Positions 1 to 8,346 of a stretch of 64,000 nucleotides of DNA are shown piece by piece. Source of the DNA: an uncultured Roseobacter sp. (GTDB taxonomy: Bacteria; Pseudomonadota; Alphaproteobacteria; Rhodobacterales; Rhodobacteraceae); NCBI RefSeq assembly GCF_947493125.1, contig NZ_CANLQB010000001.1:620001-684000 (forward strand), written 5' to 3'. Position 1 is the first letter of the stretch. Each line of letters opens with the position of its first letter. Below the pieces are notes generated by a model, which was given only the letters and a program-made list of their open reading frames with translations, ran no database searches and was not told the origin of the DNA. Made by a program: the position numbers and the translations under genes.

Positions 1-3000
1 CTGACTCTGATCTTGTAGGGATGATCGGCCATCTGGCCAAACCAGCGAACAAGGTTCTGCACAGAGCCGTTGGACTGCCAACCAGTGTTCGAGACGACAT
101 AACACATATAGAAGCAACGGTCGCCGAAGTTGCGCGAGAACCGCCCTCCTGCATGGTTCGCGAGGTAGGGCGTCATACTGTCTTTCTTCTCGCCAGTGCC
201 CGGGGGAGAGCGCTTGATCGCGTCGGGCTGGCTGTTCCAGCATCCGATGAAGTAGCAGATCCCTGCGTTATCCGCGAACCAGCCGAACTCTCCATAGTTC
301 GTGGTTCGCACGTCAATCCCAAAGGTAATCGTGCCCGCGCCATTGCCCGGCTTGATGCAGGACGACACTCCGGACACAGACAGGTTGTAGAGCGTGGCGT
401 AGGCGCAGTTCTGTGTGTCTATCCCGGTTCCGTAGAAGCTTTCCATGTCGTCGGGTGCCGTGCCATCATATGGCTTGGCGATATCGAATCCCTCAAGGGT
501 GGCTCTGGTAGTATTGCCGAGAATGAGTTCTTCTGTCGCGTTGGCCTGATCCGCTGGGGCGAGGATCGCCGGATTGCCAAAGCCAAGCGTGTCGAGACAG
601 TCCAGGCAGAACAGTTCGAAGTTTGAGAATTCCAAGTCGCTTGGCACATAAGTGTGGCCATTGGTCAAGAACAGCCGGCGACTTGTGCCGGACGATCCCG
701 ATTTGATAGCGGCGATAGCGGCGTTGATGTCGGTAAACTGGTTGTCGGACGCAGGTGCTCCCGAGTACACTCCATCGGGGTCAACCACGTAGGTATTTGC
801 AGCAGAGAACGCCACCGACTTGGGTGTGACCATAACGCTGACCGCCGCAGTTTGACTGCCAGCACGATCATCGTGCTTAAAGACCTCGCATTGGTACTGA
901 ACCATTCCCGTGGTGAGAGGCCTATTGCCCCACATATCCATCTCACCGAGGGCCATGTTCTTATTCCATGGCATCGGGAAGTCATTGCGCGCAAAGTCCC
1001 GATCATTGCCGGGCGTCACAACTGACCATTTGAAGTTGCAATCAAACGCCGGGTTATCTGTATCGAACCCGTGCGCCACGGCGTGAAACCCGATTGCTTC
1101 TCCTTCTACAAAGACAGCCCGATTGTCTTCGACAATGATCTCAACTGTGGGTGTGCCGACACTGGTTGTCAGATTGACCGGCGTTTGCCATGTGCCTTCT
1201 AGCACCTCATTATCTGGTGCGGCCCACCGGTAATGTGCGTCGTTCTTGTTCAGCCGTGCAACACGAACTCCATTCAGTTCAAGCCAACCCTCCCCTTCGA
1301 GAAATCCGGTGCCACCGATATTGCTGACGTAAATGGTTCTGACCCCACCAGCATTGATCTCGAAGCCAGTGACTTCGCACGTGGTGCCGTTGTCATGGAT
1401 GAGAGTATCGCCGACCTGGAATAGAACGTTTTCGGGGTCGTTCGTGTTGTTGCCGTTAACCGATGAAATCCATGTCTGACAGTAGGCGGAGGTGATCTTC
1501 TTATCGACTTGACGGATCTCGAGGGGGTTGCTCGCTGAAGTCAGGCCTCTGATGATAGAAATGATGTCCAGTGCCGCATTTCTGGTGCGCCCTGACAGAT
1601 AACCGCCTTGGCCATTGGCAATGCGCCAATCGAAATAAGCAGGAAGCCAGTCAGGTCCGTTGTCTTCGTGCGCTGTCGGCTTGAATTCGATAATGTCGCC
1701 GGACACGCTGGGCGGTGCTGAAGCGTCGAAGGCGAGCGTGCCAGAGCCACCGGAAATGACCGGTGTTGTGTTGGTCAGGGTTGTGTTGATGTTCAGGGAA
1801 ACGACAGTCGCGGAGATCGTCACACCCTCGATCACAAAGACGCCGGCCACATCGTTGCCCGCATCATCCGTTGCCGCCACACACAACTTATATCCGCCGG
1901 AGGTGAGCGACGAAGACAGTGCTGGAGTGTCGGTGGCACTTGGCCCCGTGACCGTCCAACTGGCGCTTTGCGTGGCCGCTCCGCTGGCGTCCGTGCCTGC
2001 CTTGACTTGCGGGACATCCGGGTTGGGCGCCGCCGCGGGCACAGCCACCATCCAGAAATTCACCGGCCTGCTGTCCCGCTCAGTACAACTCACGGTGAGC
2101 GGCAAAACGCCCCCGTTGTCGGCGTCGACCGTCCCGATGTCTATGACCGGGCGTATCGTGTCCGATGGCGTGACAACAGGGATGGTGTAGATGTCGGAGA
2201 ATATGGATTCCGACCCATATTCGCTGGTGCTGGTCTGGCGGAACTGCAGAGTTTGACCGCCAACACCACTGGTAGGGATCTGATATATCTCGCCTGTCGC
2301 GACATCCGTGCCGTTCAAAAACCACTCAACCGTGGTCGTGATCGTGCCGCCGCCTGAAGGCTCGGCAAGGTTGGCGCTGACCGAGTTGCCTTGCGCAACC
2401 ACCCCATCAACGGTGGGCTCGTCCTCATCATCGAAAGAAGGCGGATCGGTGTTGACTGTTGGCGTTGTAATGTTGGTGCCGCCATGAACCAAATCTGGCC
2501 ATGACCCGGTGTTCGCACCAGTTTGCCAGGCATCCTCGCCACCGTTGATATCCACGATGGGTGTGCCAATCCGTCTCACACTGGTGCGCGGACCTGCCGA
2601 CCGGCGACGGGACGCGAAGTAGTTACGGACCGCCGGGTCCGAGATGTCAGCAACGGGGGCGTTTGATGTGCCGCGCCATAGCGCGAAGCGGTTCACTGGC
2701 CCGCCAAAGTAGTGGTTGCCATCGGCGCGCCGGAACAGATCCCAGGGTGTTGTGCCAAGGTCGAGCGTCGAGCCAGGCGCAACGTTTCTGGTTTCGTTGA
2801 TGACCTCGACCCAATCGGTGCCATCGAATATGTAGGCAAGCGCGTGCATCACATCACTGCCGTCGATCCAGATTGAAGCAATAGGTTGGTACTTACTACC
2901 ATCGGGGACCGGCTGGGAGGTCACATTGATCCGGGTTCCGTCTGACGCCCTAACATCAATCCTGAGACCTGATGACCCATCGGTGTCCGACACCGCATAG

Positions 3001-3194
3001 AACCCATCTGTCGAACCGGTCCAGTTGGCAAAGGCAGCGCGCGATGAGATTGCCGCGCTCTTTGCCACACTCAGGTAAAGCAGAATTTCCGTCTCATCTC
3101 CTGCCATCGCCTGCGGGAAAGTCAGAAATGCTCCCGAGGGGATTGTGACGACTGGCTCGGAACGCAGCGCGGTATTGAGTTCAATTCTGCCCAT
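1..3194 (-). CDS. Large phage adhesin / tail-spike-like protein (3' end beyond window)
   Basis: The minus-strand frame is open from the ATG at 3194 to the window edge (about 1064 codons, no stop), so the C-terminus is missing. The start overlaps the previous gene's stop as TGATG. The first ~200 residues look like a LamG/concanavalin-like jelly roll (FANWTGSTDGFYAV). Ig-like repeats follow in the middle. From about residue 820 there is a right-handed beta-helix pattern (FTDINAAIAAIKSGS, then ATLEGFDIAKPY and YATLYNLSVSGVSSC). Beta-helices of this kind are common in phage tail spikes and capsule depolymerases. Its position beyond the lysis genes and beside another Ig-like protein suggests a virion adhesin or receptor-degrading spike. 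The enzymatic role is inferred; no catalytic residues could be assigned. Confidence 0.8.
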   Translation of the reverse strand, partial: MGRIELNTALRSEPVVTIPSGAFLTFPQAMAGDETEILLYLSVAKSAAISSRAAFANWTGSTDGFYAVSDTDGSSGLRIDVRASDGTRINVTSQPVPDGSKYQPIASIWIDGSDVMHALAYIFDGTDWVEVINETRNVAPGSTLDLGTTPWDLFRRADGNHYFGGPVNRFALWRGTSNAPVADISDPAVRNYFASRRRSAGPRTSVRRIGTPIVDINGGEDAWQTGANTGSWPDLVHGGTNITTPTVNTDPPSFDDEDEPTVDGVVAQGNSVSANLAEPSGGGTITTTVEWFLNGTDVATGEIYQIPTSGVGGQTLQFRQTSTSEYGSESIFSDIYTIPVVTPSDTIRPVIDIGTVDADNGGVLPLTVSCTERDSRPVNFWMVAVPAAAPNPDVPQVKAGTDASGAATQSASWTVTGPSATDTPALSSSLTSGGYKLCVAATDDAGNDVAGVFVIEGVTISATVVSLNINTTLTNTTPVISGGSGTLAFDASAPPSVSGDIIEFKPTAHEDNGPDWLPAYFDWRIANGQGGYLSGRTRNAALDIISIIRGLTSASNPLEIRQVDKKITSAYCQTWISSVNGNNTNDPENVLFQVGDTLIHDNGTTCEVTGFEINAGGVRTIYVSNIGGTGFLEGEGWLELNGVRVARLNKNDAHYRWAAPDNEVLEGTWQTPVNLTTSVGTPTVEIIVEDNRAVFVEGEAIGFHAVAHGFDTDNPAFDCNFKWSVVTPGNDRDFARNDFPMPWNKNMALGEMDMWGNRPLTTGMVQYQCEVFKHDDRAGSQTAAVSVMVTPKSVAFSAANTYVVDPDGVYSGAPASDNQFTDINAAIAAIKSGSSGTSRRLFLTNGHTYVPSDLEFSNFELFCLDCLDTLGFGNPAILAPADQANATEELILGNTTRATLEGFDIAKPYDGTAPDDMESFYGTGIDTQNCAYATLYNLSVSGVSSCIKPGNGAGTITFGIDVRTTNYGEFGWFADNAGICYFIGCWNSQPDAIKRSPPGTGEKKDSMTPYLANHAGGRFSRNFGDRCFYMCYVVSNTGWQSNGSVQNLVRWFGQMADHPYKIRV

Positions 3195-5200
3195 CAGGTC
3201 GTGGCCCCTGTTATCGTGTAGGTTGCGCTGCCATCTTGGGTCGCAGCGTTGTAGTCAGCGGATGTGCCGTTGAAGTCGTAGATCGGAGTGCCGTATTCAG
3301 CTTGGGCGATGGCAGGATCAACGATGGCATCGCCGTCCGTGAAGCGATCCTGAACAGCCACAGTGGACACATCGGCGAGTGATGCCCCTGTTGGACTGAA
3401 CCATGCTGCATTGCGGAACGCCCGACCTTGGAAGTCCTGGGCAAGACCTGCGCTCTCGTTGAACACCCTCGGCGCGCTTGCAACATCGACCGCGAGCGTA
3501 GCAACACCGGTAACACCGGTGTTGCTATCCGATACCACGGTGTAGGTTGCTCCGGTCTCATCTCGGACGGCCAACTGACCATAGAGACCGGTGCCATCGT
3601 TATGGGCGGCTGCGATGACGTGAAACCGGTCAGTAACGCCAGCGAACGGGATAAACAGCGCTATGGCGTTACCCAGGCTGTCCTCCATGTCGAAGCGGAT
3701 ATTTACCGTTCCTGCAGAAGAATTGTAATCAGCATGCAACGCGTTCGAAGACGAGTTGGCGCCCCAACCTGAGAGGCATTGCCGCGAACCGTTTTCGGTT
3801 ACCTCAAAGGATGCCATGAAGACGGCGGAACGGATGTTGGACGGATAGGGGGCAGTTGCAGTGAAAAACGTCTGCCCGTCGAAATTCACCGCGTTTTCGG
3901 TGAAGCCACCCGCCGGCAGGTTGTTGGTGACGACTTGTCCCGAGATGTCGGTAATCGTATTGCCATCTTCATCCACCAAGTCGCCGCCAGAATAACTGGC
4001 AGTGAGTGCGTCCCCGGCCTCAGGCAGATCCCCGGACAGGTTCAGAACAACGGTTGTGGTGCCATTCACGATCACGCTGTCGATGGTCGGGCTATCACCC
4101 AAACTCGTGACTGCCCAATCCGCCGGATCACCTGTGCCATAGATCGGCTTGTCGAACGTCAGCGTCCATGTGCTGGCATCAACGATATCGGTGACTGCGG
4201 TCTGTACAGTCGCGGCGGTGAAGTTGATACCTGAGACCGCAAGCACCTCGATCAGAGAGGATTGCGGATTGGGGCCATCCTCCTCGATGAAATAGTGATG
4301 GCCGTCTGCGTCATTGGATATGCTCGTGAAACCGGACAGCTCAAGTCCGGTACTCGGCAGGGAGATCACCTGCGAATACGCCTCCAAGATGCCGCCGCCC
4401 GTTCCTGCGCGCAGTTGGGCTTTCGTAGGAGTTCCAACGCTGGAGTCTACGAACGCACCGTAGACGGTCAGAGTCCGCGCACCATCGTAGGTCAATTCGT
4501 GACTCAGGGACGGTGGGTTACCTCCGCTGGCTGGATCGAAAATTGCGCTGTCGATCAGGATCGGCGCGCTGAGTGGCAAGTCCGTGACGCTGAACGAAAC
4601 AGTCTGAACAGCGGCGCCGCCGGAGTCCTCCGCAGTGACATCGAAACTTCCAGTTGTAACTTCAGTCGGGACGCCGGACACTTCACCAGATGCAAGCGCC
4701 ACACCAGCCGCCGGAGATCCGCTTGTGATCGTATAGGCGACATCTTCCCCGGTAGAAAAATACGTGCTCAGGTTGATAGGCGTAATCGCTTGGTTCAGGA
4801 ACCATTCCTGAAGCGGGATAACGCCATTGGCGGTTGGTGGGGCGTATCGGACCACGTAGGACGGTGACACAACCGGTTGCCCGTCGATGAGCCCCGTCAT
4901 GCGGACCCGCGAGAGGTTAACCACACCATCGACGCCAATCGTTGGATTGTAGTCAAACGCCGTCGCCCCGGCGATGTCAGAAAACGAGCCGCTCGCGTTG
5001 GACTGCCACTGCGGGTTGGTGATGGTGTCGGTGCTCGTTCCGGTGAGTTGCACCCCCGTCTGCGCGGTCAGGCCATGCGTGGGGTTGTTGGTCAGGCCGT
5101 CGAGCGTAATCCGACCAACAACCTCCAGCACGCCAAATCGACCGCCGTTAAAACGGCTACCGGCAAACCGCCCTGCGCGAAACCGGCCCAGCGCGCCCAT
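3194..5200 (-). CDS. Phage virion protein with Ig-like and jelly-roll domains
   Basis: A 668-residue protein with a basic, Gly/Arg-rich N-terminus (MGALGRFRAGRFAGSRFNGGRF). This is followed by Ig-like/cadherin-like stretches, including a putative-Ig repeat around residues 130-210 (FSTGEDVAYTITSGSPAAG) and a second around 330-430. A concanavalin/LamG-like C-terminal part starts near residue 440 (NAVNFDGQTFFTATAPY). Such proteins decorate heads or tails or act as adhesins. It sits directly upstream of the larger beta-helix protein with a 1-base stop/start overlap, so the two are probably translated together. Precise role unknown. Confidence 0.75.
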   Translation of the reverse strand: MGALGRFRAGRFAGSRFNGGRFGVLEVVGRITLDGLTNNPTHGLTAQTGVQLTGTSTDTITNPQWQSNASGSFSDIAGATAFDYNPTIGVDGVVNLSRVRMTGLIDGQPVVSPSYVVRYAPPTANGVIPLQEWFLNQAITPINLSTYFSTGEDVAYTITSGSPAAGVALASGEVSGVPTEVTTGSFDVTAEDSGGAAVQTVSFSVTDLPLSAPILIDSAIFDPASGGNPPSLSHELTYDGARTLTVYGAFVDSSVGTPTKAQLRAGTGGGILEAYSQVISLPSTGLELSGFTSISNDADGHHYFIEEDGPNPQSSLIEVLAVSGINFTAATVQTAVTDIVDASTWTLTFDKPIYGTGDPADWAVTSLGDSPTIDSVIVNGTTTVVLNLSGDLPEAGDALTASYSGGDLVDEDGNTITDISGQVVTNNLPAGGFTENAVNFDGQTFFTATAPYPSNIRSAVFMASFEVTENGSRQCLSGWGANSSSNALHADYNSSAGTVNIRFDMEDSLGNAIALFIPFAGVTDRFHVIAAAHNDGTGLYGQLAVRDETGATYTVVSDSNTGVTGVATLAVDVASAPRVFNESAGLAQDFQGRAFRNAAWFSPTGASLADVSTVAVQDRFTDGDAIVDPAIAQAEYGTPIYDFNGTSADYNAATQDGSATYTITGATT

Positions 5201-5203
5201 TGA

Positions 5204-5476
5204 TCAGGACTCAAGCATTGCAAACAGCCCATCGGGGCCAATGAACCACAAGCGCTCGCCGAGAAGGAGCGTGAATGGCACGCGCTCAAGCGGCTTGATC
5301 GGAGTCCACAGACGGGGATCAAGCGCTGGTTGCGTATCATTTGTGGTGCGCGCAAATCGAATGAGGGCACTTGCTCGCTCATATGGATTGACGAGCATCA
5401 CATCTATATCGCTTGCAGCGGTGTAGTCGGGACCCGCCTTGGGCGTTTTGGTGAGTGGGAACGGCGTTGAGGCCAT
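5204..5476 (-). CDS. Small phage structural-type protein, unknown function
   Basis: 90 residues, no signal peptide or membrane segment. The sequence reads like a compact beta-rich protein (PFTLLLGERLWFIGPDGLF). It lies 3 bases before the Ig-like virion protein gene and after the spanin pair, in the same leftward operon. Small head or tail accessory proteins of similar size with an 'IRFARTTNDTQP' type core occur in podoviruses, but I do not recognise the family. Confidence 0.6.
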   Translation of the reverse strand: MASTPFPLTKTPKAGPDYTAASDIDVMLVNPYERASALIRFARTTNDTQPALDPRLWTPIKPLERVPFTLLLGERLWFIGPDGLFAMLES

Positions 5477-5494
5477 GAGCGATCTCCTTTTCGC

Positions 5495-5752
5495 TTATGC
5501 GGGCGCTTGGTCGGCGCTGGGTTCGGGCGGACATTCCCGCTCATGCGTCAGGTTGGTCTTAAAGTCCTTGCGCAGGTTCCAAGGTGCGTTCGCGGCTCGC
5601 CAATCGAGTTCGTCTTGCGTGAAGCGGCGCGGCTCCTCCACGTCGCAGAACTTCGCGTCTGGCGCCTCAACGATCACCGGGGGTGGGCGCAAGCAGCCAC
5701 TCGTCAGGAACAAGACGCAGATCATCATCGGGAAGCAAATCAATCGTTTCAT
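5495..5752 (-). CDS. Rz1-like outer-membrane spanin lipoprotein
   Basis: 85 residues beginning with a lipoprotein signal: MKRL, a hydrophobic stretch, and a lipobox (LTSGC) placing the lipidated cysteine near residue 20. The mature part is short and proline-rich at both ends, as in Rz1 o-spanins. Its start lies 86 bases inside the 3' part of the Rz-like gene in another frame, the classic overlapping spanin arrangement. Role by family: with the inner-membrane spanin it bridges the periplasm and fuses the two membranes at the end of lysis. Confidence 0.85.
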   Translation of the reverse strand: MKRLICFPMMICVLFLTSGCLRPPPVIVEAPDAKFCDVEEPRRFTQDELDWRAANAPWNLRKDFKTNLTHERECPPEPSADQAPA

Positions 5753-5924
5753 CGCTTTCTTTGTCCTCTATGAGGTTGGCAGCGCGCGCGGTGCAGCCGG
5801 TCAGTTTGACTTCCAGCGCGGATTTCTCGGCCGTCACAGTTTCAAGGTCAGCAAGGGTAAATTGCAGTTTGGCGCCAAGGCCTAAGACGGCGAGAAGAGC
5901 GACTGCGAGGGCATACTTGATCAT
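5667..5924 (-). CDS. Rz-like inner-membrane spanin
   Basis: 85 residues. One N-terminal transmembrane segment (YALAVALLAVLGLGA) precedes a periplasmic part that starts as a helical coiled coil (LADLETVTAEKSALEVKL), as expected for i-spanins. The C-terminal third overlaps the Rz1-like gene. It is shorter than lambda Rz but has the same topology. It lies 3 bases downstream of the endolysin gene, so the order endolysin-Rz-Rz1 is the usual lysis cassette order. Confidence 0.82.
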   Translation of the reverse strand: MIKYALAVALLAVLGLGAKLQFTLADLETVTAEKSALEVKLTGCTARAANLIEDKESDETIDLLPDDDLRLVPDEWLLAPTPGDR

Positions 5925-5927
5925 CCG

Positions 5928-6662
5928 CTATGCCTCGTTGCTCAGGGTTCGCCCTGCCGCATCGACAAGGGGCAGGGTATCCATTCCGGTCTTCTCGGGA
6001 AGCGGGTAGCCGGTTGGGTAGTAGTAGCGAGCGTCGCGTGCAGTCGGTGAATACGGGTTGACGCCAACCCGGTTACCTTGATTGCCGCCCAGCCCGGCGA
6101 TCATCCATTTGGACGTTCGGCCTGCCACGAAGGTCATATGGCCGGACCCCGGCTTTCCGGGGCGTTCCATGTCCATGATTGCGCCCAGCGCAGGCCCCGG
6201 TAGCCGAACGCCGTTGCCGGTCCAGCGCCAGCCCAGCGCGGCGGCGCGGTACTTGTCCGGGATTTGAAACCCGGCCTTCTGCACCATCCGATTGGCGAAA
6301 CCGGCGCACCACGGGGTTTCATCGTCGCGGAAGGGCAGCTTGAGCGCCTCCCACCATCCGACGATAGCCGTGTTGTGGTCTGGGCCACGTATTTCCCGGA
6401 GCCCCATGTAGCCGTAGGCGAGGCGCAGCCATGGGGGCGCGTCAGCGGGAGCGCCTTGGCCGGTCGCGACGGCACCATCAAAAAGAGCAGCCAGTGTCAG
6501 AGGTCCGAGCAGTGGACGCGGCTTGTAGTTGATGGATTTCTTGAAAGCGACGATGGCCTTATCAGTCAGGGGACCGCGGATGCCGTCGAGAGGCCCCGGA
6601 TCAAACCCTAGCGCCTTCAACCGCTTCTGAACCTGCAGAGTGGTCGGGGTCATTTCGGCCAC
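5928..6662 (-). CDS. Endolysin: peptidoglycan-binding domain plus TIGR02594-type hydrolase
   Basis: 244 residues. Residues ~8-60 form a PG_binding_1 repeat (VQKRLKALGFDPGPLDGIRGPLTDKA in outline). Residues ~80-225 match the TIGR02594/CHAP-like family: LREIRGPDHN, the nucleophile region TPWCAGFANRMV (Cys ~118) and the histidine region GSGHMTFVAG (His ~174). By family it cleaves cell-wall peptidoglycan at lysis. There is no signal peptide, so it would need a holin. The gene starts inside the 3' end of the 164-residue membrane-protein gene and is followed by the spanins. Confidence 0.88.
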   Translation of the reverse strand: MAEMTPTTLQVQKRLKALGFDPGPLDGIRGPLTDKAIVAFKKSINYKPRPLLGPLTLAALFDGAVATGQGAPADAPPWLRLAYGYMGLREIRGPDHNTAIVGWWEALKLPFRDDETPWCAGFANRMVQKAGFQIPDKYRAAALGWRWTGNGVRLPGPALGAIMDMERPGKPGSGHMTFVAGRTSKWMIAGLGGNQGNRVGVNPYSPTARDARYYYPTGYPLPEKTGMDTLPLVDAAGRTLSNEA

Positions 6663-7144
6663 TCCTCTGGGTTCGTGTAATCTGAGCAGAACACCGGCGT
6701 TTCATCATACACGCCGGTATCGCGCGCCTCGATGATATAGCGGACGCAGACCTTGAATACCTGGTCGGGGACACGAGGGCTTGGCGCGCCGCGCTCATTG
6801 TCGAAAAACGTCTCCCACGGCCAAGGCTTCGGATTGTCGATGTTTGCGTTGTAGGACCCTGGTCCGCGCCGCGTGAAAAGCCTTTGGCCGTTCTCGGCGT
6901 GAATGGTGGCAATCCAAACGCCATCGACCGGCTGCGTTGCATCGGCGTCATACATGATGACGGGCGGCACATCAGCAAACACTGGCCGGATTTCGAGGTG
7001 AGCAGATACAAATGGCCGCTCCGCAAAGCGCTTATCCCACAAGACCTGCAACTGATCTTTGGCGATGATCACACCGAACATCATGAAGAGCACTGCCGCC
7101 CATCGGCCCTGCATCTTGTGGCCCATATACAGACGTTGCATCAC
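6650..7144 (-). CDS. Phage protein with one N-terminal membrane segment
   Basis: 164 residues with a single hydrophobic segment near residues 14-28 (WAAVLFMMFGVIIA) and a mostly periplasmic-type remainder with three cysteines. The gene overlaps its neighbours by 4 bases upstream and 13 bases downstream, inside the lysis cassette. The topology would fit a lysis accessory protein or an antiholin, but no family is recognised. Confidence 0.65.
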   Translation of the reverse strand: MMQRLYMGHKMQGRWAAVLFMMFGVIIAKDQLQVLWDKRFAERPFVSAHLEIRPVFADVPPVIMYDADATQPVDGVWIATIHAENGQRLFTRRGPGSYNANIDNPKPWPWETFFDNERGAPSPRVPDQVFKVCVRYIIEARDTGVYDETPVFCSDYTNPEEWPK

Positions 7145-7476
7145 CGGCCTCCTCCAAAGCGCTTTTCGAGAATTTTGCTGATGAACTGCGGGCGCATAAG
7201 CTCGCGGGCGACGTGCTCACCGGCAAAAGCGAGAAACACCGCTGACATCCACGTGCCGGTCTCTGGGTTGATCGAGAAGAACTCCATGAACGGCACGTGA
7301 CCGGCATATGCGAACAAGCCGCCCGCCAAGAGCCCACCAACAGTCTTGCGCTTCCGCGCGCGGCGCTGGGCATCGGTTTCATCTTCGGGCGGGATCACCT
7401 CTGTCATGAGGTGTTTCACAAGCAACGCCACACCGATGATTGCGGCAAGTTTCAGTGTGTCGGGGTTAAAGCCCAT
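7141..7476 (-). CDS. Holin-like membrane protein
   Basis: 111 residues with about three hydrophobic segments (LAAIIGVALLVKHLM; VGGLLAGGLFAYAGHV; MSAVFLAFAGEHVA), a charged loop rich in Asp/Arg/Lys after the first, and a basic tail (KILEKRFGGGR). Size, topology and position directly before the endolysin block make it the best holin candidate. By family it would form the lesion that lets endolysin reach the wall. Assignment is from context, not sequence similarity. Confidence 0.6.
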   Translation of the reverse strand: MGFNPDTLKLAAIIGVALLVKHLMTEVIPPEDETDAQRRARKRKTVGGLLAGGLFAYAGHVPFMEFFSINPETGTWMSAVFLAFAGEHVARELMRPQFISKILEKRFGGGR

Positions 7477-7837
7477 CGCGACGCTCCTTTATGCGGAGCA
7501 GAACCCCGTTTGCCCAGAACACGAGCGCCACTGGAACGATCAGCAGCGTCATAATCCAATGCAGACCGGACAAGGCGCCTGCTGCGACGAAACACCAGTC
7601 CTCCACGCAGTCGTATGGGTCGGCGCCGCGGAAGTGCCATTGTGTCACTTCCCACACGCCAAAGCCGATAAGCAGGATCAGGATGCTGAAATCGAACACG
7701 GCGACGGGGATGAACCCTACGGCGACGAAATGTCCGGGGCCTTGGTTGATCGCGTACTTGATCGGGCGGCCATAGTAGCCGTCCGGGTTCTTCCAAAGGT
7801 GGGCAATCCAGTCCCAAGCTTTCCGCAACCAGGTCAT
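7466..7837 (-). CDS. Phage membrane protein with two to three transmembrane segments
   Basis: 123 residues with hydrophobic segments around residues 37-60 (FVAVGFIPVAVFDFSILILLIGFGVW) and 85-115 (IMTLLIVPVALVFWANGVLL). The ends are charged and a Cys pair lies in the loop between them. It overlaps the holin-like gene by 11 bases. It may be a second holin or antiholin; the order suggests a lysis role but nothing in the sequence proves it. Confidence 0.6.
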   Translation of the reverse strand: MTWLRKAWDWIAHLWKNPDGYYGRPIKYAINQGPGHFVAVGFIPVAVFDFSILILLIGFGVWEVTQWHFRGADPYDCVEDWCFVAAGALSGLHWIMTLLIVPVALVFWANGVLLRIKERRDGL

Positions 7838-8346
7838 GACGTCGCCTCCGCATCTGCTATGAGGTCAATCACAACCTGACTGTCTGTGGCGTTGCCCTCA
7901 TCAATTGCGATGGCCACCCGAAAGATGGCGTCTTGCTTTTCTGGCGAGAGATCGAACGCCACACGGAAATCTTCCATGTCCGGATGATTTCGGAGAACGA
8001 TTGTCACCTTGTCCCACCAGCGACCAAGCTTGTCTCGCGGATTGAGGACCCGGGCCGCAGCGATGGCCTTGATCAGCGTGTCGTACATGTCGAGATCACC
8101 GGGCACCGGAGAAGACAGCAGCGTCAGCGCCTCTTCGAACGCCAGAGCATACGGCCGCATCCGCACTCGCTCTTGCGCGAGGATCTCCTCTGATGTCCTG
8201 TTGGGAACCGGCGCCGTGAACTTCGCGCGCGCAGCGTCGTACTCATAACCAACTTGCACGTCCGCGGCCGCAGCAGGACCATCTGCGCTATCCTGGCTAA
8301 AATCCGTCACCAGACCGCTAGATATGATCGCATACCTCAGAGCCAT
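7834..8346 (-). CDS. Phage protein following the tail fibre, unknown function
   Basis: 170 residues, no membrane segment. The first 20 residues (MALRYAIISSGLVTDFSQ) resemble the N-termini of tail-fibre assembly or cap proteins encoded right after a fibre gene, and the rest is helical. It overlaps the fibre gene by 10 bases and the next membrane-protein gene by 4. A fibre-assembly role is a guess from position. Confidence 0.55.
   Translation of the reverse strand: MALRYAIISSGLVTDFSQDSADGPAAAADVQVGYEYDAARAKFTAPVPNRTSEEILAQERVRMRPYALAFEEALTLLSSPVPGDLDMYDTLIKAIAAARVLNPRDKLGRWWDKVTIVLRNHPDMEDFRVAFDLSPEKQDAIFRVAIAIDEGNATDSQVVIDLIADAEATS

Noticed and set aside
419-2800. Several plus- and minus-strand ORFs of 60-200 codons in the first 3 kb
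   Set aside because: All are shadows of the single open minus-strand frame 1-3194, which alone gives protein-like beta-helix sequence.
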